A stretch of DNA of 23,204 nucleotides from Planctomycetaceae bacterium. Its GTDB lineage: Bacteria; Planctomycetota; Planctomycetia; Pirellulales; UBA1268. Within the stretch, counting starts at the first letter, position 1. Each line of letters starts with the position of its first letter. Both the position numbers and the translations under genes were made by a program. Below, piece by piece: positions 1-7,454 of the stretch. The stretch covers positions 1-23,204 of the forward strand of contig CANGGC010000002.1 in the NCBI GenBank assembly GCA_947453125.1. The letters are read 5' to 3'. The notes under the pieces are model-generated. The model was not told where the DNA came from. It did no database searches and saw only the letters and a list, made by a program, of their open reading frames with translations.

Positions 1-46
1 CGATGGCATGGTCACGGTTGAGCCCCGGCCGGGACACGGTGACTCC

Positions 47-907
47 TCATCCCGCCGCGTGCCGCGCCATCCGGCCGAGGATTCCCTTGACGATGATCGT
101 GAGGAGCGAGCCTGGCCGATAGTCGGCAGAGGCCATGTGGTCAATGCGATCCTCGGCGATCAGTCGCTCGAGATGCCCCTGCGAAAGACGCTGCTCGAAC
201 TTCTCCGGATCGAACACCGCCACGGCCTGCCCCCCCTTCTCCCGGACGAGCTTCATCGACGGGATATCGGTGTCGCCGTCCCCGAGGAACACCATCCGCT
301 CGAACGGCACGCGCCGCTCCTGCTTCGGCATCCAGAGGTTGATCGTGGAGTTGTCCCAGACGTTGTCGATCCCCTTGTTGATCCGAAAGAGATACTGCGT
401 CTTCGTCGTGTAGTTGATTGCCGACGCCGGCCAGACCGCCCGCCCCGTCTCGTCATAGGCATACGACGACGCGAACACCTTCCTGAATCGGGTATGGATC
501 GAGAGCCCCTCGATCATCTCGAGGAGACCCGACGAGACGACGAAGTGTTCTATCTCGACCCCCACGCTGCGGCCGTAGGCGCCGATGTCGTCAAACCAGG
601 CCTCGACCCCGGCAAACAGTGGCGTTTGCGCGCCATGCCTGCGAAGGAGGTCGCGCGTGACGGCTGTCCCCGCCCGCTCGGCGGCGGTGAGCAACATCCG
701 CATGTAGGTGAGCACCTGATCGCTGTCGTGTCGCTCGGCCTCGCGGCGGCAGGCCTCCCAGAAGCCCTCGACGTCGGTCACGCCGACGCTCGGTAGGAAG
801 CTGTGTTCGGGGAGATTCCGCGGCGCGAGCGTGCCATCGAAGTCGTAGACAAGCGCCACGCGGATCGGCGCGATCCCCAACTGCCCGGCAGCGCTTGTCA
901 TCGCCAT
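47..907 (-). CDS. HAD-superfamily phosphatase (phosphoserine-phosphatase-like)
   Basis: Predicted cytosolic hydrolase of 286 residues acting on an unidentified phosphorylated small molecule. HAD motif I is DFDGTL (residues 22-27, nucleophile D22 and acid/base D24). Motif II is the SSG at about 125-127, motif III is a lysine in the 169-178 region, and motif IV is GDGDTD (209-214). About 100 residues between motifs I and II form a helical cap, as in phosphoserine-phosphatase-like HADs. The open frame extends upstream to 946, but the ATG at 907 is preceded by GGGAG with a 7-nt gap, so I chose it; an ATG two codons later is possible. The gene stands alone, with the fasciclin gene upstream on the same strand. 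The fold is certain from the motifs; the substrate cannot be read from the sequence. Confidence 0.88.
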   Translation of the reverse strand: MAMTSAAGQLGIAPIRVALVYDFDGTLAPRNLPEHSFLPSVGVTDVEGFWEACRREAERHDSDQVLTYMRMLLTAAERAGTAVTRDLLRRHGAQTPLFAGVEAWFDDIGAYGRSVGVEIEHFVVSSGLLEMIEGLSIHTRFRKVFASSYAYDETGRAVWPASAINYTTKTQYLFRINKGIDNVWDNSTINLWMPKQERRVPFERMVFLGDGDTDIPSMKLVREKGGQAVAVFDPEKFEQRLSQGHLERLIAEDRIDHMASADYRPGSLLTIIVKGILGRMARHAAG

Positions 908-948
908 CCTGCTTCTCCCCATCTCCGGTCCGAGAAAACCTGCCACCG

Positions 949-954
949 GTTATA
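949..954 (-). promoter_or_regulatory. Possible -10 element of the HAD gene
   Basis: The minus strand reads TATAAC (5 of 6 matches to the sigma-70 -10 consensus), about 42 nt upstream of the chosen ATG. No convincing -35 hexamer is present at 16-18 nt spacing, so this is a weak call. Confidence 0.25.
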
Positions 955-1024
955 CGCGCCGTAGCCTCTCCCTGGGGATCCCGGCTCGGGAAGAGCCCAA
1001 GGCTGCCGGAAGCCCTGCAAACGA

Positions 1025-1063
1025 CGACGCTCCCCGGAGCCATGGTGGCGCCGGGGAGCGTCG
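1025..1063 (-). terminator. Strong GC-rich hairpin downstream of the fasciclin gene
   Basis: Perfect 13-bp inverted repeat: the arms 1025-1037 and 1051-1063 pair completely, with a 13-nt loop that can form three more pairs. It begins 28 nt past the fasciclin stop codon on the minus strand. Only a short TTT follows, so it is an imperfect intrinsic terminator, but its stability and position suggest transcription termination or 3'-end protection. Confidence 0.6.
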
Positions 1064-1090
1064 ATGAAAAGCATGCATCGCAGACAAGGG

Positions 1091-1843
1091 TCAGGGAAGG
1101 AGAACCGAGTCGATGACGTGGATCAGCCCATTCTTTGCCGGGATGTCAGTCTTCACGACCGTCGCCGATCCCGAGGCCGTGCCCACCTTCACGCCATCGG
1201 TCGCGGAGATCGACAGCTTGCCGCCGCCAGCGGTGGTGGCTTCCTTCAGCTTGACGACGTCCGCCGCGGCCACCTTGCCCGGCACGACATGGAGGAGAAG
1301 GATGTCGCGGAGCTTGTCCTTGTTCTCGGGCTTGAGGAGTTCCTCGACGGTGCCGGCGGGAAGCTTGGCAAAGGCATCGTCGGTGGGGGCAAAGACCGTG
1401 AACGGGCCGTCGCCTTTGAGCGTGCCGACGAGATCGGCCGCCCCGAGCGCCGCCGCAAGTGTCTTGAACGAACCGGCCGCGACGGCCGTGTCGACGATGT
1501 CGGGGAGGGCGGCTGCCTTCACGACCGGCGCCTGAGTGACCGCCGGGGAGGAAACGCGGACCGATTCGGGGTGGACACTTTGGACGATGACCGAATCGTT
1601 GCCGACGACATGCTCGGTGACGGTGGGAACGGAGGACGAATGGACGACCGTGCCCGACTGGACATGCCCGTTGCTGGTGACCTGTCGGCTGCTCCAAGAG
1701 GGCTGCGACGCAGCCGGGGCGTGGGTGCGACGCCCGTGAACGACCCGGCCCCGGCCCCGGTTGCAATCACCGGCCGAGGCGGAAGGAACACCAGCGGCCA
1801 CGGTGACCGCGACAACGAGGAGAAAGGTGGCACAACAGCGCAT
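1091..1843 (-). CDS. Secreted fasciclin (FAS1) domain protein
   Basis: Exported 250-residue protein. An N-terminal signal peptide (hydrophobic core at residues 5-18, likely cleaved after ASA at about 24) is followed by a Ser/Thr/Val-rich linker of about 85 residues. One complete FAS1 domain follows at about 113-250. It carries the family motifs FTVFAPTDDAFAKLP after the first helices and a C-terminal NGLIHVIDSVLLP strand. FAS1 domains mediate cell-surface or matrix adhesion; single-domain bacterial versions are common and their ligands mostly unknown. The ATG at 1843 is preceded by GGAG with an 8-nt gap. The gene appears monocistronic, with a large hairpin after the stop. Confidence 0.93.
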   Translation of the reverse strand: MRCCATFLLVVAVTVAAGVPSASAGDCNRGRGRVVHGRRTHAPAASQPSWSSRQVTSNGHVQSGTVVHSSSVPTVTEHVVGNDSVIVQSVHPESVRVSSPAVTQAPVVKAAALPDIVDTAVAAGSFKTLAAALGAADLVGTLKGDGPFTVFAPTDDAFAKLPAGTVEELLKPENKDKLRDILLLHVVPGKVAAADVVKLKEATTAGGGKLSISATDGVKVGTASGSATVVKTDIPAKNGLIHVIDSVLLP

Positions 1844-1884
1844 GACAGGGGCTCCGGATGGGGGATATCGTCGTTCTTTGGAGA

Positions 1885-1890
1885 GTTATA
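1885..1890 (-). promoter_or_regulatory. Possible -10 element of the fasciclin gene
   Basis: The minus strand reads TATAAC about 41 nt upstream of the start codon, the same hexamer and similar distance as before the HAD gene. No clear -35 box is seen. Confidence 0.28.
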
Positions 1891-1929
1891 CACCGGCGTC
1901 GGAGAGGGCACAGGCGAGACGCTCTAGGT

Positions 1930-1947
1930 TGCCCGGGGTGCCGGGCA
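1930..1947. terminator. Small GC hairpin after the first DUF2294 gene
   Basis: A 7-bp stem (1930-1936 with 1941-1947) and 4-nt loop lie about 26 nt past the stop of the minus-strand DUF2294-like gene. There is no U-tract on either side, so terminator function is only a suggestion. Confidence 0.3.
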
Positions 1948-1972
1948 GGCGAACTCCCCTTCGCCCTCGACC

Positions 1973-2491
1973 TCACTTCTTCCGCGGAGCCCGCATCACC
2001 GGCGACTCCGTGAGCCGGAAGACGAAGATTTCCTCCCCCGTCACGGTGCTGATGTCGTGGTGCATGCTCACGGAGGGAACCTCGCAGGCGGCCTCGATCA
2101 CTGCATCGAGACGAGCCCGGGAAGATTCCACAAGCTGGGTCCGGAGTCCTTTGAAGAGATCGCGACCCTTCTGGGGCTCGAGCATCACGAACAGATGCTG
2201 CTCGGCGGCCGTGAGCACCCCCTGGACGCGGATCACCATCAGATCGGCGATGAGATGCGAATGAATGGACTTCGGACCGCGGCCCATGAAGGTCTGCATG
2301 AAGCGGGCCATCCCCTCGCAAACGGCCGCCTCGATCTCCCCCTGCGATTTCACCCGGTGGCTGGTCCCATCCAGCGATGTCGAGTCGGAGTCGGCGACAA
2401 CGAGCACCTCTGCCACACCATCCACCACACCCCTACTGCGGGTGAATCGTTCCCCATCAAGACCAGGCGGTGACCCAATGTGTCGCGACAT
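1973..2491 (-). CDS. DUF2294 / MpsC-like family protein (copy 1)
   Basis: 172-residue soluble protein of the DUF2294 (MpsC-like) family. The family core covers about residues 48-170, with GRGPKSI (70-76) and GVLTAAE (91-97) as recognisable signatures. A later stretch (about 101-150) matches the family's second half and ends in IFVFRL. The N-terminal ~45 residues are outside the domain. The family is named after a Staphylococcus gene linked to MpsAB membrane-potential/bicarbonate transport, but its biochemical role is not established. The frame is open up to 2599. I prefer the ATG at 2491 because an upstream hairpin plus T-run lies in the alternative extension; 2533 is also possible. A second, diverged family member is transcribed the other way at 2978. 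No MpsA/MpsB partner gene is in the window. Confidence 0.8.
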   Translation of the reverse strand: MSRHIGSPPGLDGERFTRSRGVVDGVAEVLVVADSDSTSLDGTSHRVKSQGEIEAAVCEGMARFMQTFMGRGPKSIHSHLIADLMVIRVQGVLTAAEQHLFVMLEPQKGRDLFKGLRTQLVESSRARLDAVIEAACEVPSVSMHHDISTVTGEEIFVFRLTESPVMRAPRKK

Positions 2492-2977
2492 GACTTTTCC
2501 CCAGAGAGTCCGACATCGAACCGATCGATTCATGGAAAGGCATGAACGATCCAAAAAAGCCCGGCGGGCAGCGGACTGACACGCTTCGGTGGGGAGCACC
2601 CCATCGCAAGCCTGTCGACAGCAGAGGCAGAAAACGCCTGCTCGACCCTAAAACGCCCTGACGGAAGCGGACAGAACCGCTCACAGATCGGTCAACGCGG
2701 GGCAGCGACTCCGCCAAAGCTGGCGGGCAGGGCGACTCGTTTGCCGAGATTCGATGTCGGAAGGTGATGCTGACGAAGCCTGTTCGTCCGAACCACTGAC
2801 CCACGTCCGTATCGTACCAGCGTTGACAACCAAGGGGAAACCGCCCGCATGATATTCCCGCGTTCCACGGAACAGTCGCAGTGGAAATCCAGATTCACCA
2901 CCATGCCCGGCCCCCATCAACGGCTCACTCAGCGTTCCAATCCTCTTTCCCCCGACGCCGTCCCGTATGATCGACTG
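2492..2977. promoter_or_regulatory. Divergent intergenic region between the two DUF2294 genes
   Basis: About 490 bp without a convincing gene. It must hold the promoters of both divergent genes. On the plus strand there is a perfect TTGACA at 2823-2828 without a good partner -10, and a TATGAT at 2966-2971 just 6 nt before the ATG at 2978; the latter would give a nearly leaderless transcript if used. On the minus strand a short GC hairpin followed by six T residues sits at 2553-2569. I see no other structured element here. Confidence 0.4.
2553..2569 (-). terminator. Terminator-like hairpin with T6 upstream of DUF2294 copy 1
   Basis: Read on the minus strand, a 4-bp GC stem with a 3-nt loop (2569-2559) is followed by six T residues (2558-2553), about 62 nt before the chosen start. 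The stem is short. It could be an attenuator in the 5' leader, or chance if translation really starts upstream at 2599. Confidence 0.3.
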
Positions 2978-3427
2978 ATGGCGACCGACGAATCGGCTGC
3001 CCGCCGCACCGGGCCAACAGGACGCCAAACCGTGACCACTCTCTCCCCGTCGATCCCCAAGGAACTCGCCCAGATCGCCCTCTCCCTGCAGACGGAGCGA
3101 TCGGGGCATTCCCCGAAGGCGGTGACGGTCGTCGCCAGCGACGAAACGGTCGTCGTCACCCTCCATGAGGCGCTCACCCCGGCGGAGAAACTCCTCGCCA
3201 GGAGCGCTGCCGGCGCCACGCAAGTTGAGAGCTACCACCGGGCCTTGTTCGCCGTCTCCTGCGAACAACTGCGAGCGGAGATCCAGCGGCTCACCGGGAG
3301 AAAGGTGAAGGAATCGGCCGTCGTCGTCGAACCGGCGACCGGGGCGATCGTCCACGCCTTCACCAGCGGCACGATCGTGCAGATCTTCCAACTCGAGCCC
3401 CACGCCCCGGTCACGCCAGCGGCCTGA
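2978..3427 (+). CDS. DUF2294 / MpsC-like family protein (copy 2)
   Basis: 149-residue protein that aligns over its length with copy 1. GHSPKAV (43-49) corresponds to GRGPKSI, and EALTPAE (64-70) to GVLTAAE. The second half, with an LRAEIQRLTGRKV segment and a C-terminal VQIFQL strand, matches the family pattern. Identity to copy 1 is low, so this is an old duplication or two independently acquired family members. The start is uncertain: the frame is open from 2849, with ATGs at 2849, 2903 and 2978, none with a good ribosome binding site. 2978 leaves the shortest tail before the domain. The gene converges with the SbcC-like gene, whose stop lies 60 nt away. Function is unknown beyond the family. 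Confidence 0.72.
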   Translation: MATDESAARRTGPTGRQTVTTLSPSIPKELAQIALSLQTERSGHSPKAVTVVASDETVVVTLHEALTPAEKLLARSAAGATQVESYHRALFAVSCEQLRAEIQRLTGRKVKESAVVVEPATGAIVHAFTSGTIVQIFQLEPHAPVTPAA

Positions 3428-3490
3428 CGACGGCGGGCCATGCTCAGCCGATCGGGCATAAACCTCTTGGCGGCGGCCCAGCGGTCGTCA
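3425..3490. terminator. Inverted repeat between convergent stop codons
   Basis: Outer 7-bp arms (3425-3431 and 3484-3490) contain the stop codons of the two convergent genes. An inner 5-bp stem (3435-3439 with 3475-3479) continues the structure after a small internal loop. It may act as a bidirectional terminator, but the apical loop is large and no T-run is present. Confidence 0.3.
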
Positions 3491-6205
3491 CGGTATGCCC
3501 CCCTGCCGCCGGATCTCCGTGATCCCGACCCCGAGCGTGTCGTACGCGGCCGGGTCGCAGGTGAGAACGATGACCTGCAAGCCGCGCTGTGCCCCGAGGT
3601 CGAGCACGCGCTGGAGGCAGAGGAGCCGCTCCGGATCGGCGTTCACGAAGGCGTCGTCAAAAACCACCGGGAGGCTCCCATCGTGATCCTCGGCGAGGAT
3701 CTCCGCCAGCGCCAGCCGCAAGCTCGCCCCGACCTGCTCCCGCGTCCCACCGGAGAGCGAGCCGAAGCCGAACGGCACGGCGCCGTCGGCGGAGCGCGTC
3801 AGCGCCACCGATCGGATCACGTCCCCGGCGAGGTCGATCGACACCTCCGCCCCCGATCCGAAGAGCCGCTGGAGATAGTCGCCAACGCGTGCCTTGAGCG
3901 GCTCGATGAACCGGTCCTCGACCGCCTGCTTCTTCTCTCGGAAGAGATCCGCGAGCAGCCGGGCCGCGGCGGCGTCGCGCTGGAGTCTCGCATGCGTGTC
4001 CACGGCCGCCGCCTCACGGGCCACCGCCCGGGCCCGGTCTTCGGCCGGATCGGAGGTGCCGGCAGCGTGGAACATCGCCAGGGCCAGTTGGCGGCGCGTT
4101 TCCGCCTGACGCATCGCCTCCTGACGCTGCTCGAGCGAATCCTGCACCCGCTTGTGATCGCGATCGAGGCTTCCGGGCTCAAGGGCTGCGCGCTGCCGCT
4201 CGATCACGGCGAGCCGATCCTCTGCCTGCCGACGGGCCGCCTCGCGCGCCGCCAGCTCCGCCTCGCGATCCTCCCCCACCTTCTCGACCAGCGCCTGCCG
4301 TCGCGAACGTAGATCGGCGAGCCTTTCCTGCTCCGTGCGAATCGATTCCGTGATCCGGGCATGCTCTGCCGCTGCCCCGTCGGCGAGCTTCTGCGCGATC
4401 TCGAAATCGGTGCTTGCCGCCGAGAGCGAGGACGCGAGCCCGCCGACCTCTCCGTCGGCCTCGCGCCGTGCCGCCGACGCCGCTTCGAGGCCGTCGGCGC
4501 GGATGAAGCCCTCGAGGGGAGTGCGGCCGATCTGGGTATCGAGCCGGGCCAGCGCCTCGTCGAGCTGCACGAGCTCGCCGAGGGCCTTCTCGTCGCCGAG
4601 GCCCTGCACGGTCGTCCGCTCCGCCCGGAGATCGTTGGCCAGCCCCGTCAACTTGGCCGCGGCGCGGCGGGCGTCGTCGATCGTCGCCACACCGAGCGCC
4701 GCGAGCCCGGCCACGAACGCCTCCCTCGCCGCATCGTGCCGCTGCGTGCAATCGGCGAGCGATCGCCCCCCGCCCGGCACGACGCGGAGCCTCGTCACAC
4801 CACCGACGACGATCTCCATCCCGGTCGTGATCGTCTGAGCTTCGCCCGGAGCGAGCGTCGCGTCGCCGAGCGAGACGGCCGCGTCGCTGGCGATCAGCTC
4901 GACGCGCGTGGCGATCGCCCGTAGCTCCGCGGCCGCCGCATCGACGGCCCGCTCGAGGGTCAAAAGCGCCTCGACATCGTCGGGCTTCACTGCCGGCAGG
5001 TCGCGGATCTGCGCCCGGATCTCGTCGGCCTTCTTCCGATGGTCGAGGATCAGATCGCACCGCGACGCCAGCCCGGCCCGTTCGACACGCTGACGCTCGG
5101 CCTGCTCGACGAGGGCATGGAGCCTGGCCCGCGCGTCGGCATCGCGGTGCCGGGCCGTCAGGGCGCCAAGCGCCGCCACGGCTGCGTCGAGCCTGGCTCG
5201 CTGCGCTCCCTCGGCTGCCTTCGCACACTCGAGCTCGTCGCGGGCCGGCTGGAGCTTCACCTCCGCGGCACCGATGCGCTCGTCGAGAGCGCGGATCTCG
5301 GCGTCGGCCTGCGCGAGCGCCTCGTGGGCGCGCCGGGCCGCATCGGCGGCGACCCGCTCCTGGCCGAGGGCCAGATCGACCGCCGTCAGGGCCTCGCGGC
5401 GCTTTTCCACCGCCTCGAGTTCGCCGCGGATTTTCGCCACGCTTCGTGTTCCCTCGGCCAGCGCCCGCTCGGCCGCATCGACACCCCGGACAGCCTCGTC
5501 GAGCGCCGCGAGGGCTGCATCGGCAGCCGCGCGGGCAGCCCGTGCCTCGCTGAGCTCGTCGATCGCCTTGGCTAGGTCTGATCCGCTTTTGAGCTTCCCT
5601 TTGTCGGAGTGGGAGAGGGCGACAAGATCCTCGAGGCTGCGGGCCACCGATCCGTCCGCGGCCGATTCGAGGACGCTGCCGCCACCGATCTGCCCGAGTC
5701 GCTCGCGCAGTCTCCCCATCGATCGATCGCCCGTTCCCGTCGCGACGGGAGCGGCTCCGGCCGTCCCCTGCCACACCCAAAGATGGGCCCAACGCCCCCT
5801 GAGCCGATCGGCGACGCCACGCCCCCCTCCCACCTCATCCTCCTGGAGAAGGCGGTGGATCTCCTCTTCGGCCTCCTCGTTGTGGCGTGTCCGCCCCCCC
5901 TGCTCCTTGAGGGTCGTGCTCCCGGAGGAGGTGCCGGTGAACGTCTTCTCGATCGTCCATCGCTTCCCATCCGCCTCGAACTCCAAGACCACCGACGGAT
6001 GCCCGGCATGGTGGGCCGAGCGGATCGACTGGGCGATCTCGCCGGTGGCCCGGCCACGGAGGAAGAGAGCGTGGTGGATCGCCTCGACGAGCGTGCTCTT
6101 CCCCGATTCATTCGGGCCGGCGATTACCGTCAGGCCATCCCCGAAGGGGACCGTCAGCTCCTTGTGGACCCGATAATTGCGAACCGTTACGGCGCGAAGC
6201 TTCAT
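3488..6205 (-). CDS. SbcC/YhaN-like AAA ATPase with long coiled coil
   Basis: 905-residue SMC/Rad50-superfamily ATPase, the predicted partner of the metallophosphoesterase just upstream. Walker A is GPNESGKST (30-38), the ABC signature LSGG starts at about 817, and Walker B VVFDD begins at about 847. Between them lie about 600 residues of Ala/Arg/Glu-rich coiled coil broken by a short globular segment near the middle. I see no CxxC zinc-hook motif anywhere, unlike canonical SbcC/Rad50; YhaN-type proteins also lack it. The frame is open to 6529, but the ATG at 6205 overlaps the partner's stop as ATGA and begins directly with the conserved MKLRAVTVRNY strand, so the start is firm. The likely role is DNA end processing or repair, acting as a head-to-head dimer with the nuclease subunit. 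Confidence 0.92.
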   Translation of the reverse strand: MKLRAVTVRNYRVHKELTVPFGDGLTVIAGPNESGKSTLVEAIHHALFLRGRATGEIAQSIRSAHHAGHPSVVLEFEADGKRWTIEKTFTGTSSGSTTLKEQGGRTRHNEEAEEEIHRLLQEDEVGGGRGVADRLRGRWAHLWVWQGTAGAAPVATGTGDRSMGRLRERLGQIGGGSVLESAADGSVARSLEDLVALSHSDKGKLKSGSDLAKAIDELSEARAARAAADAALAALDEAVRGVDAAERALAEGTRSVAKIRGELEAVEKRREALTAVDLALGQERVAADAARRAHEALAQADAEIRALDERIGAAEVKLQPARDELECAKAAEGAQRARLDAAVAALGALTARHRDADARARLHALVEQAERQRVERAGLASRCDLILDHRKKADEIRAQIRDLPAVKPDDVEALLTLERAVDAAAAELRAIATRVELIASDAAVSLGDATLAPGEAQTITTGMEIVVGGVTRLRVVPGGGRSLADCTQRHDAAREAFVAGLAALGVATIDDARRAAAKLTGLANDLRAERTTVQGLGDEKALGELVQLDEALARLDTQIGRTPLEGFIRADGLEAASAARREADGEVGGLASSLSAASTDFEIAQKLADGAAAEHARITESIRTEQERLADLRSRRQALVEKVGEDREAELAAREAARRQAEDRLAVIERQRAALEPGSLDRDHKRVQDSLEQRQEAMRQAETRRQLALAMFHAAGTSDPAEDRARAVAREAAAVDTHARLQRDAAAARLLADLFREKKQAVEDRFIEPLKARVGDYLQRLFGSGAEVSIDLAGDVIRSVALTRSADGAVPFGFGSLSGGTREQVGASLRLALAEILAEDHDGSLPVVFDDAFVNADPERLLCLQRVLDLGAQRGLQVIVLTCDPAAYDTLGVGITEIRRQGGIP

Positions 6206-7407
6206 GGCGAGGCTCCCGCGGCAGGCTGGATGACGCCCCCCCCGCCGACGTCGCGGCAGAGGCCGTGGAGGATCCGCAGCGCCGCCAGGGCCACGGCTGC
6301 CCCTTCGCCGCCGGCCTCGTTGCGAGCGACAAGCTCGGCAGCGACTCGAGAAATGATCGGATCGGTTCGATCCGTCAGGGCCCGCATCTCCTCCTCGGAG
6401 GGAGCCAGCCGCACGCCATCGTCGAGATCGAGGCGAATGAGCCCTGCGCGCCAGTCGTCGAGGAGCGTGTCGAGACGGCTCCGATCGGCGAGCGACACCG
6501 CCCCGGAGAGGACGAGTTCCACGAGGCAATCGTCATAGCGGCTGCCGGTCGCCTCGCGGAGGATCCGATTCATCACATCGGGGCCATCGTCGCCGAGCGC
6601 CACCTCGTGCCGCAGCCAGCGGAGCTTTCCCGTCGGCAGCGCCTCGACACCCGGCATCCCCCCGCGCGTCACGGTCACCGCCGCGACATGGCCGGGACGC
6701 TGATCGGCCTTCGGGAATCGATCAATCTCGTGGGCCCCCGAATACCACGCCTTCTCCCCCACCTTGAGAAAACCGTGCCAGTCGCCGAGGGCGATGTAGT
6801 CGAACTGGTCGAGGGGAAGCCGGCCGAGATCGATGGCATTGGCCTGCCCCGCCTCCTCGCCATCGACGCTGTTGCCGAGCGTCGCGCCCCCGAAGGAGCG
6901 CGTGCTGCCGTGGGCAATGACGATCCGCGGCCGCTCGTCGCCACCCCCCGGCTGCCAGCGCCGCAGCCAGGTGGTCGGGTCGTCGGGCTCGTGCCGCCGC
7001 AGGAGCGGACAGGGAAGGATCACGGCGTCGTCTCGCTCGATCGGCTGGCGCTCGAGGAGGATGTGGAAGTTCGGAGCCACCGCCTCCCGCTGGCGGCGGA
7101 AGAAGGGACGCTCCCAGAGGCTGTTGGGGCCGCCGTGGTCGTGGTTGCCTGGGATCGCATAGACCGGCACACCGATGCTGCCGATGGCGGCGAGGGCATG
7201 CGAGATCGTGGCATCCTTCGGCGTTGCCGAATCGAAGAGGTCACCGGCGACGACGACGAACGCCGCCTTCCGCTCGCGGGCAATTTCGCCGATCCGGCGG
7301 ACCGCCTCGAGCCGCTCGCGCTGGACACGGCCGCGCTGCTCCTCGTCGGCGATCCGCGCGAACGGCTTGCCGAGTTGCCAATCGGCGGAATGAAGAAAAC
7401 TGGTCAT
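6202..7407 (-). CDS. SbcD/YhaO-like metallophosphoesterase (DNA repair nuclease)
   Basis: 401-residue protein of the calcineurin-like phosphoesterase superfamily (SbcD/Mre11/YhaO branch), probably the nuclease subunit working with the ATPase encoded next. The motifs are HSADWQLG (6-13), AGDLFD (54-59), PGNHD (86-90), IAHG (164-167) and ALGDWH (206-211). Two usual metal ligands differ from Mre11: the His of the DxH motif is Gln (Q11), and the first His of GHxH is Asp (D209). Both could still bind metal, and this may be a subfamily trait. The C-terminal ~150 residues are a capping/partner-binding region. The start at 7407 was chosen because the SADWQLG motif must lie at the N-terminus; no clear ribosome binding site is seen. 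The gene follows the M48 peptidase gene by 47 nt. Confidence 0.9.
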   Translation of the reverse strand: MTSFLHSADWQLGKPFARIADEEQRGRVQRERLEAVRRIGEIARERKAAFVVVAGDLFDSATPKDATISHALAAIGSIGVPVYAIPGNHDHGGPNSLWERPFFRRQREAVAPNFHILLERQPIERDDAVILPCPLLRRHEPDDPTTWLRRWQPGGGDERPRIVIAHGSTRSFGGATLGNSVDGEEAGQANAIDLGRLPLDQFDYIALGDWHGFLKVGEKAWYSGAHEIDRFPKADQRPGHVAAVTVTRGGMPGVEALPTGKLRWLRHEVALGDDGPDVMNRILREATGSRYDDCLVELVLSGAVSLADRSRLDTLLDDWRAGLIRLDLDDGVRLAPSEEEMRALTDRTDPIISRVAAELVARNEAGGEGAAVALAALRILHGLCRDVGGGGVIQPAAGASP

Positions 7408-7454
7408 CGTGGTGCCATCGAGGTTTCGAAGGGGCCCGCTGACAGGGCGGCGTA

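Noticed and set aside
11..43. Imperfect inverted repeat just past the HAD gene stop
   Set aside because: Only 5-bp outer arms around a self-palindromic GC core at the window edge; too weak to call a terminator.
8..796. 262-codon open frame on the plus strand
   Set aside because: Antisense to the HAD phosphatase, which has all four catalytic motifs.
4179..5792. 537-codon open frame on the minus strand, overlapping the ATPase gene in another frame
   Set aside because: Extremely Arg/Gly-rich frame-shifted shadow of the coiled-coil region.
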